Source of the DNA: Conidiobolus incongruus B7586
Taxonomy: Eukaryota > Entomophthoromycota > Entomophthoromycetes > Entomophthorales > Conidiobolaceae
Direction of reading: 5' to 3'
Length of the DNA stretch: 17,101 nt
Assembly (NCBI GenBank): GCA_000697335.1
Contig: JNEM01014616.1
Coordinates: 1-17,101, forward strand
The notes beneath the pieces were generated by a model. It was not told the DNA's origin, did no database searches, and saw nothing but the letters and a program-made list of their open reading frames with translations. Within the stretch, counting starts at the first letter, position 1. Each line of letters opens with the position of its first letter. Position numbers and translations under genes: made by a program. Of this stretch, positions 1 through 8,439 are shown in pieces.

Positions 1-708
1 TATATTTAATATTATTTTATTTTTTATATTCAAATTATAGCTTAATATTAAATATATATATTTTTTAATATTGATATTAAAGAATAATTGAGTTTTTTAT
101 AATTAAATTAAATAATACAAAATTATATTTAATTTTCAATAATTAAAAAAATTTTGAGATTAAAAATAAATAAATATTTTGATAAATTATTTATGAAAAT
201 AAATATATAATATATAATCAATACTTTGTTTTATTATTAATTACTTTATATCATAATATTAATAAGCTTCTAATACTTAAATATTAATTTTTTAATACCT
301 AAAATTTGATATTTCATGATTTAATTAGTTTTTTTTATAAAATTTTCTTTTTAATTATCTTATTTTCTAATAATTTAAAATAATTTTAATTATATATTTT
401 TTAATCTAGTATATTTATTAAATATGGTAGTTTTTTTAATTATTTTTAATTATAAATATTTATAGCTTTAATTTTATATATTATATATTATATATTAATT
501 TTATAAGATATTATATAATATAAAATTATATCAAGACTATTAAATTATAATTAAATATTTTCAAAAATAATAATATTAAAATTATTATTAATTGTTTTTT
601 TATTAATAATAGAATTAATATGATATATATTAATATTATTTATTATAATTATTATTATTTATTTATATATAAAATAATAAATTATTCAAGTTTATAAATA
701 AATTTATT
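1..708. other. extremely AT-rich non-coding block
   Basis: No gene is visible here. Sample lines contain only about 3-6 G or C bases per 60, roughly 5-10% G+C. That is clearly lower than the other intergenic DNA of the window. The sequence is made of short A/T runs and imperfect TATAT/ATTAT stretches, for example around 475-500, with no clean tandem array. Every frame is closed at short intervals. Confidence 0.6.
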
Positions 709-987
709 TTAACTTAATATAGTATTATTGAGCCCTCCAAGTAATGCTTCTTTATTTGGCTCAGGTAATATATTATAGTGTTCATCTATTTTATTAACAA
801 GATATACTATATAAGTAAATATTAATGCTTTATAAGTAAACCACAGGTTTGGTCTAATGGTAAACTTGAATAGTCTCTTAGTCAGTATTATTACACAAAG
901 TATAATCCAAGTTAATATATAAAGGAATAGATTTCCAAACAAAGCAACATTTGTCTCTTCTTCTAACTTGGGTAGAGGTGGTAAAAG
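709..987 (-). CDS. possible terminal exon or relic of a small membrane protein
   Basis: A minus-strand frame stays open for 92 codons and ends at a TAA (709-711). It begins right after a TAG whose last two bases could also be a splice acceptor. There is no ATG in the open part, and the first near-cognate codon (TTG) lies at about residue 16. The frame reads as a short proline- and glutamate-containing start (LLPPLPKLEEE). A strong hydrophobic segment follows (FLYILTWIILCVIILTKRLF), then a second aromatic-rich hydrophobic stretch (KALIFTYIVYLV), and a polar tail (DEHYNILPEPNKEALLGG). G+C is about 32-35% here against about 10% in the flanks, which argues for a real or formerly real coding segment. 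I could not find an upstream exon in the right phase: an ATG with a GTAAAG donor at 1141-1155 does not keep the frame. I do not recognise a family. It may be the last exon of a two-helix membrane protein or a decayed gene. Confidence 0.3.
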   Translation of the reverse strand, partial: LLPPLPKLEEETNVALFGNLFLYILTWIILCVIILTKRLFKFTIRPNLWFTYKALIFTYIVYLVNKIDEHYNILPEPNKEALLGGLNNTILS

Positions 988-3900
988 CTAGCTCCATATT
1001 GTTCAATTAATCTTAATTTATTATTTAACAAATTGTTTATTTGGTTATTATATCAGATATTTCACTCCCTGATATTTTTTTGAGAAAAAGGGCAATTTAT
1101 AATATTGTTGATATTTATTATGATAGTAGCTAAGTCTTTACCAAAACTTATTCATCTTATCAAAAGTAAGGTGTTATTGATAATTAATAACAAAGTGTAA
1201 ATTATTAATGCAAAATTGATTATTTGTAACTCAAGAAAAGCAATCTAATTGGCTTAATTAATAATACCTTGAAAGATTACTAATATAATATTTTGGATTG
1301 CAATAAGCATTTCAAATTATATTTTGATAAAACAATATAAAAAATATATAATTAATTAAATATAATGATTTATTATAAAAGCTTTGGTATTTAGCTATAT
1401 TTTAGTAAATTTTGCTTAGTTATAAATTTTTTAAATTTTTTTAAAATATAATTAAATTATAAAATATTTATTTTATATTTTTATTAATATATTTAAAAAT
1501 AATCTTTAAAAAAATATAATATATTTATATAATTAATATTAAATTATTTTAATAATTCTCTAATAGAAATAAAAAGGTATTTCTTAATATATTTTTTTAC
1601 TCTATTAATAATTAAAAAAATAAAAGTTAAAGTTAGTTTTTTAAATTTTAATAAATTTTAGATAATTTTTTTTAACTTTAAAATAATTTATATAATAATA
1701 AATAATTAATTTAAATATTATTTTTAAAAGCTCTTTGTAAATCAAAAATGATTTTAAAAGATATATAATTAAGTTTTATAAATGCTAAAATATAGAACTT
1801 ATTATAATTATTAGTTTATATGAATATATTTTAATTCAATATTATATATTTAAAAATTAAATTTTTAATCAAAAATACAATATATAATTATATATATAAT
1901 TTGAAATTATTTATTTTCCTCTCTTTTTTGTATATATTTTGGTTTTAAAACTAATAATATATTTGAAAAATCAAAAATTAGAGAATTTCCTATTTTTTTA
2001 ATTTTATGATAATATATACCAAAACTAATGGTTTTAAATAAAACATTTATTATTTTTAAAAGATTCCAAATTATTATATAAAGTTGACTTTATTAATTTT
2101 AGTTTTAATTCATAAAATAAAATAATAGAAAATATAGTATTAATATTTATAATAAAGCAAATTATTCTTATATAACTATTTATTTAAATAATAATATTTG
2201 GAAATGATTTTCTAATTTATAATTTGATATTTGATTTAAAAAGTTTTTAAAAATGGTAACTTTTAAGTTTGAAACACCCATATTTCAATTTTTTGTGATC
2301 TAATTTCCACATTATAAATATCAATTAATATGATTACAGTGGATTATAAATACTACCATAGGAAATGAGTCTTATTAATTTATTGAAGTTGTTTTTTAGT
2401 TTAATACTTTAGGTGGAGAATATTATTAAATTATATTCTATAATTTGTGAAAATTTTGATAATTTAAATAAAAGCGATTTGTTTAACAAAAAATGTATAA
2501 TATAATATTATGAAAAATCAACACTCGAAGACGAAAATTGTATATAAGTTAAAAAAGAAATATATTAGAAAATTCGCGTATTAAAAGCTTCGATCACAAT
2601 ATTTAAAAAAGCTTATCAAATATGAATTAATTCTGTTAATGAGTATTTATATATTGATACTTTTTATAATATAATGTATTTATTTTAATTAACAACTATT
2701 TAATGCATATTTTCTTAAATCTTCACATTGAAATTATTATCACTAAGCGGTTTTTATTTTGAATGTATTTTTTTAAATGTCATGAAACTCAAATATATAT
2801 ATCGATTAATAGATGTTTTTATAGTCAACAATCAACAAAAACATTGAAATCCTTATTTTACTGTATTTGATTAATTCATGAAAGAGGTATATATATTTAT
2901 TCATTTAAAAGAATATATTTTTTATTCAAAAATAATATAAAAATATTCTCATATAAGAAATCCACAATAGATTGCTGATGAATAAATAAAGATATATATG
3001 AAATATATTAATTTTTGTTTATAGATTCAGTATATTCCATACTTGAATAATCTTCATAATCAGAAACTAGTTGTCATTTAACAACGATACAATATAAAAT
3101 TTTGTAGATTAAAGTTTTAAATGATCCAATTATAGTTGTGTGTCATATTTTTAAATTGGAGCTATTTATAATAAATTTACTGCATTCTAATATATTTATC
3201 TAATAATGAAGCTGTCAAAACGTTTGTTATATGAACTGATCAAATTATATAAAACAATAACTAACTATATATTCGTTAAAATGTTTAAAAATTGGAGTTC
3301 AATATTAACGTAACTCTCAATTTAATCAAGTCATAAAACACTTCAAAAAAAATTCACATAGTTTATGGATCAGTTTATGTGAATTAAGTTTTAAGAGAAG
3401 TTGTTGTTGTTTAAGTAGTGGATCCAAAATTGCAAATCATATGAAGAATATAATGAGAGAATTTTGGTTAGGCCGGTAATTTTATCAAAAACATTGAAAA
3501 AAATTAGTTATATTTTAGGATATAAATCCGACATCTCTAATATCAAATTTATATATTAATCAAATATTAATTGATAAATATTGTATTATAGCAAAATATA
3601 TCCATAATCGAGTTTAAGTAGAACATCTATAAGAGGATCTAGTGGTTGTGATGCACTGGTTAATTTTCCAAAAATTTTTAGTGGTTTATGTAAAATGAAC
3701 GAATTATTAAATTAATTTTACAATTCAACTCCTAAAAGTTGTTAATATAAAACATAATGAAAAAAATAACAATCAACAATTATCAAGTAATCTTATCCTT
3801 CAGTAATCATATTAATTCGAATATTTCTATATAATTTCTAATAAAAGGGTTATTCCTGACAGAAAAAAATAAATTTTATATAAAACATACATTTCCTATT

Positions 3901-4999
3901 AGTTCAGTAAGAATTAACTAAAATTATAGTTCATTATAACAAACAGTTTTTGTAATTAATAACTAAGTATTAAAATATCTAATCTGAAAATATTTTATGA
4001 TTTATTATTCTAATTATAAATATGTTGAATTTATATCAGATAAAATGGAATTTGGTATATAACCTAAATGATGCTGAATATTACTCTATTACTATCATTA
4101 TATAAATAATACCACTATAACCACTTTAAATAAAGTAGTATTTATGAAGAAAGATAATGAATTCAAATCAATATTTAAAATATATAATAATATAGATTTA
4201 ATTATTAATTACAATGAATTTTAAAGAAAATTTGTTATGTTAAATCAGTATAAATTATATTTAAGCCTGTATTCGATAATTGATAATATCAATTAACCTC
4301 TGGTAATTAAAGATCCAGATCAAATATAATAAGCCTTATATATATATATGATAGTAAGCTCTACTCGTTCCTGAGTCTAATTATGAACAAATGAATATAT
4401 TGATCAATTACCATTTCATGTATTTAGATTGAAACAATGATTTAAGTTTTATTTTCAAATATCCAATAATATCAATTATCTTAATAAATTCAAGGCATTC
4501 TTTTCAATATCTATGTGACCAAAATTCTTGAAAGCTTCAATATACAAGATTATGTTTTATAACAATTCAAATCATTAAACAAAATACCAATTGATTTGGG
4601 GATTAGTTTAGATTTTACTACAACTATAATTATTATGTAATTTCATAGAAATTCAATATTTAAAATAACAAAAAATTTACTTAAAATTTTAAAACTGATA
4701 AACTTTAATGAAATGTTTTGAAAAAAACCTAATGAAATCATCATACAATAACAACCAATCAAAAAAATTAAAATTAAAATTTCAAACTCAACTAGAGGTT
4801 TCAAACTATATTAAATTTGGTAATTGTTCAAGATATTAAATTTAAAAGCAAAGATCTATCAAATATGTTAAGGTCTGATTATAGTAATATTTTATGAACG
4901 TATAGATAAATTATAGTTGTTTATTATAATAGAATAATTAATTAATTAATTTATAGAACTAAATAAATGATGATAAAATAAAGACTTCATAATCATAAA
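988..4999. other. AT-rich intergenic region without a supported gene
   Basis: A 4-kb stretch with no gene I can support. The part from about 1000 to 1300 is less AT-rich and continues the island around the hydrophobic frame. From about 1320 to 2200 the sequence is again almost pure A/T. After about 2250 it rises to the 20-25% G+C typical of the other intergenic regions. One short frame (3419-3556, plus) is open for 46 codons without an ATG start and may be a relic. No terminal repeats, target-site duplications or transposase motifs were recognised. Confidence 0.5.
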
Positions 5000-5776
5000 T
5001 CAGTGAGATGTAATACCAATATTTGTAAAGCCTTGGAAGCCCTTTAAATTGGATCTTGTTGGCGCAACAGTAGTGCCGTTAACGATAAAGTATACGGGAC
5101 CATACGATTTGGGAAGTTCGTTGTGGTCGAGACGGAATGTAAGTGAATAAATTTTGCTGGATGGGATCGCAACCCCTGGTGTGCATGATGCTGCATTGGT
5201 TGGGTATACTTCGCTAGCTGGATATGTTCCCAAGTCAGCAATTATCTTCATGGTGCAGTTGGGCTCAGCGAGTTGAACAATTTTGGCCGAGAATCGAAGG
5301 TTCAAATCGCCACTGTCAAACCTGGAGAATTGGTTGTCATGACTAAATCCATAGGATTCAATAGGTGGATATGGTGCATACTCCTCTTGACTTGTATCAG
5401 CTTCAGCGCTTATTAGTTTGGATGAAGACTTTTTCGCGCGACAAGTCTGCCAACTCATAGTAAATTTCAAAGTATAGGGCTGATTAGTTGTAATGGGATC
5501 AGTGTTCAAAATTCGCACGAGTACAGGCAAAGGTTCGCCTTGGAACGCCACCCCCTTTGCAGATTGAGATTTAGTCATTTGAACTGCGGAGTGTTCTACA
5601 ATGGAATCCCAAAAAGCGACTTTCTCTTCCATTGCCGATTCAATTGAAGAAACGCTAGTTTGGAAAGCTTTGGAATCTTTGGGTGACAAAGCTGCCACGA
5701 TTTTATTCTGACCTAGAGAGGCAGCTGAAATTACATGCGTTAATAAAATTGCAGAGACCCAACTTTTATTCAACAT
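5000..5776 (-). CDS. secreted protein of unknown function, 258 aa
   Basis: A single-exon frame from an ATG at 5774-5776 to a TGA at 5000-5002. G+C is visibly higher than in the flanks, as expected for coding DNA. The N-terminus is a typical signal peptide: a lysine at residue 4, a hydrophobic core at about 6-16, and small residues ISAAS giving a likely cleavage at about 18-20. Residues 28-70 look helical and polar. The rest alternates hydrophobic and polar residues like a beta-rich extracellular domain. There are two N-glycosylation sequons (N173-C-T and N233-G-T). The three cysteines (C112, C174, C198) allow at most one disulfide pair. There is no obvious transmembrane helix after the signal, no C-terminal GPI-type hydrophobic tail and no catalytic motif that I recognise. 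It is read in the same direction as ODC, which lies 786 bp upstream, so it should have its own promoter. I considered an ML-type lipid-binding fold and could not support it. Coding status and secretion are fairly sure; function is unknown. Confidence 0.75.
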   Translation of the reverse strand: MLNKSWVSAILLTHVISAASLGQNKIVAALSPKDSKAFQTSVSSIESAMEEKVAFWDSIVEHSAVQMTKSQSAKGVAFQGEPLPVLVRILNTDPITTNQPYTLKFTMSWQTCRAKKSSSKLISAEADTSQEEYAPYPPIESYGFSHDNQFSRFDSGDLNLRFSAKIVQLAEPNCTMKIIADLGTYPASEVYPTNAASCTPGVAIPSSKIYSLTFRLDHNELPKSYGPVYFIVNGTTVAPTRSNLKGFQGFTNIGITSH

Positions 5777-6562
5777 AGTTTATCAAATTCCAATAGTATA
5801 AATATAAGAGATCAAAACCAAATAATTTATCAAATAACCCAGAATAACCAAGAAATTAATGATACAGAACTTTAACTTAGCACTATTACATATTATATAC
5901 TCAATTCAACTCTGAATCCATTTATAAAATTCCGATGATTCAATTACAATTGCTTACGTGATTGAAACTTCTCTTAGAACTTGAAAGAATTAGTGTTATT
6001 TGAAAAATTTAACAGTGAATTAAGCTTTCTGTAACAAAGAGGAAATTTTACCTTAATTGTTTCAAATCTTTTTAATTATTATTACTTCATTCAATTTATT
6101 TTATGTGTTTGATATTATCGATGTAATCTATTATCATACTTTATATATTTGTTAAATAAGTTTGTTCTGCTTGAATCATTACTATCCCTGCCATTTATTC
6201 AGTTTGTAAATTAAATAGCATTTGATTACTAATTTTGGCTAAATAACTGACTTGGAAAAAATCAAATAATTATAATAATAGAAAATATGGTTAATATTAC
6301 GGAATATATATTAAATGCTATTAATTAACTCTTTTAACAACTATCACAAATATTTTTATTGACCAACTCTGCAAACGTCCAATAGCGTTGTTAATATCTC
6401 TTGAATTATTATGTATTGTATAGTCTATAGCATTATACATAAAGTCTGAAACTCTTACGTTAAAATGTAAAAATATTAAAATAAAATAAAAAATTAAGGA
6501 TTTTTGAAGATTAATTAATATCCTATTTATTTAACAATTTATGATGGTATGAATACTTGAAT
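5777..6562. other. spacer between the secreted-protein gene and ODC
   Basis: This spacer should hold the promoter of the secreted-protein gene and the 3' end of the ODC transcript. It is AT-rich with no open frame of note. Just upstream of the secreted-protein ATG, the minus strand has an AT-rich TATATTTATA stretch at about 5796-5805. That could act as a core promoter element but is not distinctive in this base composition. Confidence 0.4.
6526..6531 (-). terminator. possible ODC polyadenylation signal
   Basis: AATAAA on the minus strand, about 32 bases downstream of the ODC stop codon. Its position is right for a 3' end signal. The hexamer is expected often by chance in DNA this AT-rich, so support is weak. 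Confidence 0.3.
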
Positions 6563-8173
6563 TTACAAGTCTTTCTCTAAACTGGTAATTGTTGGCCAAT
6601 CCTCCAAGTCATCAGTATTAGGAATTCTTCCAGATAGTGAATTGGTATACACAATTCTCGATACAGGGTGAGATTGGAAAGTTGAGGCAGCAGCCACTGT
6701 GTAAGCACCCATATGGTGAAACATGAGCCAATCACCGATGAAGAGCTCTGGAAGATATGTTTTCCTGGTGATAACATCGATAGAGTCGCATGTGGGTCCC
6801 CAGAGGGAGCATGGTGTAACTGCTAATTGAGAGGGGTCAGATACAAATTCGTCACGATGGCGGAATACTATGGGACGAGGATCGTAATGATCAAATACTG
6901 TGTTATTGAAAGAGCCATATACACCATCGGTTAGGTAGTACATGAAGTCGACATCTGAAGTGGGTTTAACACCGTCTACGGTTTCAATCTTCCTTTTGGA
7001 TGTCACATTAGAAAATAGAGTGAAAGATTGCGAGACCAAAAAACGACCAGGTTCAGCAATAATCTGAATACCTTTGGGGAAATAAGTCTGAAGCGCATCC
7101 ATAACCCCTTCAGAGATTTCTTTAAGGGAAATACCTTCTTGAGGATGTCCTGGGAATCCACCACCAATATCAAGGAAATTCATCTTGTAGCCAATAGTCT
7201 CAGCATAGTCGAAGATGTTGCGAGCTCGAATAATTGCATCTTCATAACTGCTGACATCTTTGCAGCCGCTGCCAACGTGGAATGATACACCAATCACTTC
7301 AATACCCAGCTCTTTAGCTTGATTTAGTAACTTGGGAGCAAGTTTAGGAGCGACACCAAATTTGGTGCCAAAAGGACACAATGATTTGGAGTCGTCAGTC
7401 AGGACTCGAATGACTGCTTGACCATTGGGCAAATACTTCTTTACTTTGACGAGCTCCTCATAGTTATCAAAAGTAAATTTTCTAACGCCTACAGAGTGAG
7501 CATATTTCAAATGACTGATAGGTTTACATGGGTTAGCATAAATAATACGCTCAGGATGAACACCCAAACTGATGACCATTTGAATTTCGTTCCTGCTAGC
7601 ACAGTCGAAACCAATGCCCATAGAAGCCATCAATGCCAATATCTTGCGATCTTGGTTGCATTTCACAGCGTAGAAAGGTGTGATTCCCGCCATATGCTTG
7701 TTCCAGTAGTTGATTTGACCTTCGACTGAACCTAAATCCGCTACGAAAAAGGATTCGTCCAATTCGATTCCTTTGGCTTGAGCCTTGGAGAATTGTTCTT
7801 TGGCTACGGGAATTGCTGGGTGGACAATGTGGCGTGGTCGTGGAGGCACAATTGGCTTTTTGATTTGTTTAATGTCGAGATCGTAGTCTAATGATGGTAG
7901 TGTTATTGGAAGTAATTTTGGACTATTTGAAACGCTGCCGTGACTACTTTCGCAAGGACTGAGCGGTGGTGTAGTTAATGTGGAAGTAGTTTCGGAATCA
8001 ATAGTACCAATAGTCCATAACTTGTTATTGGATCTATCATGACTAAATGGATGTTGATATAGCGATCTTTTTACATTTAAAATGGAAGAATGGCTAGGTG
8101 ATTTTTTCATTGGAATAGTAGTACCAGTGATAGTGGATTTGTTAGTAGAAGAATGAGTTTGAACAGTTTGCAT
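6563..8173 (-). CDS. SPE1: ornithine decarboxylase
   Basis: A PLP-dependent group IV decarboxylase that converts ornithine to putrescine, the first committed step of polyamine synthesis. It works as a cytosolic homodimer. It is an intact single-exon frame of 536 aa. Landmarks by homology to mouse ODC: PLP lysine K171 in PFYAVKCN (mouse K69), D190 (D88), FGTKFG at 268-273 with K271 (K169), H299 in SFHVGSGC (H197), glycine loop 337-339 in DIGGGFPG, E374 and R377 in EPGRF (E274, R277), D428 (D332, preceded by F427 for Y331), C462-D463 in WGPTCD (C360, D361), D466 (D364) and Y491 (Y389). All active-site groups are present. Residues 219-242 match the antizyme-binding element, including K223 (mouse K121). 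The family is usually about 460-480 aa. The excess is an N-terminal extension of roughly 100 residues, rich in Ser/Thr/Pro, with SP and TPP sites. A second in-frame ATG (M22) could also be used. The ODC-like pseudoenzyme gene lies head-to-head, about 4.65 kb away. Confidence 0.97.
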   Translation of the reverse strand: MQTVQTHSSTNKSTITGTTIPMKKSPSHSSILNVKRSLYQHPFSHDRSNNKLWTIGTIDSETTSTLTTPPLSPCESSHGSVSNSPKLLPITLPSLDYDLDIKQIKKPIVPPRPRHIVHPAIPVAKEQFSKAQAKGIELDESFFVADLGSVEGQINYWNKHMAGITPFYAVKCNQDRKILALMASMGIGFDCASRNEIQMVISLGVHPERIIYANPCKPISHLKYAHSVGVRKFTFDNYEELVKVKKYLPNGQAVIRVLTDDSKSLCPFGTKFGVAPKLAPKLLNQAKELGIEVIGVSFHVGSGCKDVSSYEDAIIRARNIFDYAETIGYKMNFLDIGGGFPGHPQEGISLKEISEGVMDALQTYFPKGIQIIAEPGRFLVSQSFTLFSNVTSKRKIETVDGVKPTSDVDFMYYLTDGVYGSFNNTVFDHYDPRPIVFRHRDEFVSDPSQLAVTPCSLWGPTCDSIDVITRKTYLPELFIGDWLMFHHMGAYTVAAASTFQSHPVSRIVYTNSLSGRIPNTDDLEDWPTITSLEKDL

Positions 8174-8270
8174 GCTGATATAAATAAATAAAAAATATTA
8201 ATTAACCCAAAAAAAATGAGAGAAAAAAATAAAATGAACTGAATAGTTATAATTTTTGGAGGATTATAGG

Positions 8271-8278
8271 TATTTATA
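8271..8278 (-). promoter_or_regulatory. TATA box of ODC
   Basis: TATAAATA on the minus strand, 98 bp upstream of the ODC start codon. Initiation 30 or so bases downstream would give a leader of about 60-70 nt. The match is canonical and well placed, though AT-rich DNA yields such matches by chance. Confidence 0.45.
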
Positions 8279-8410
8279 TTCGATTTCAAATTGCATGAAT
8301 TTTAGAGTCAAACTTAATTAATGCACTTGGAAGCTTGGTAGTCATCTGCAATCTGCCTTATTGTTTGAGAATTGGAATGGATTGAAATTGCGTGGTTGCC
8401 TTATCTAGTT

Positions 8411-8439
8411 GTCTCAGTAAGCAGGTATTCTGCTGAGAC
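8411..8439. promoter_or_regulatory. GC-containing inverted repeat upstream of ODC
   Basis: GTCTCAG (8411-8417) is repeated in inverted form as CTGAGAC (8433-8439). Nested inside, AGCAG (8420-8424) pairs with CTGCT (8430-8434). This allows either a 7-bp stem with a 15-nt loop, or a 10-bp stem with a 4-nt bulge and a 5-nt loop. It lies about 240 bp upstream of the ODC ATG and about 130 bp upstream of the TATA box, so it is more likely a promoter site than part of the leader. Its G+C content makes it less likely to be chance than the many A/T palindromes here. The binding factor is unknown. Confidence 0.3.

Noticed and set aside
709-987. Mitochondrial DNA insertion as the source of the AT block and hydrophobic frame
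   Set aside because: The base composition and hydrophobic protein suggested it, but the frame does not read as any mitochondrial gene I recognise, and it is not explained better this way.
3351-3385. Perfect 10-bp inverted repeat AATTCACATA/TATGTGAATT with a 15-nt loop
   Set aside because: Stems of this length at short range are expected several times by chance in 17 kb of such AT-rich DNA. It has no T-run and no gene next to it.
3629-3670. tRNA-like string (GGATCTAGTGGTTGTGATG...)
   Set aside because: It resembles an A box, but no B box, matching acceptor stem or cloverleaf could be built around it.
5044-5241. Second minus-strand frame inside the secreted-protein gene
   Set aside because: It is a shifted-frame shadow of the 258-aa protein, with no upstream signal of its own.
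7028-7729. Plus-strand open frames inside ODC (7028-7285, 7418-7729)
   Set aside because: They lie antisense to a clearly conserved coding sequence and resemble no protein. They are by-products of codon bias on the other strand.
8107-8289. Minus-strand 60-codon frame overlapping the ODC start
   Set aside because: It is in a different frame from ODC. It is a run of A/T-encoded Leu/Ile/Phe residues covering the ODC leader and TATA box, not a plausible gene.
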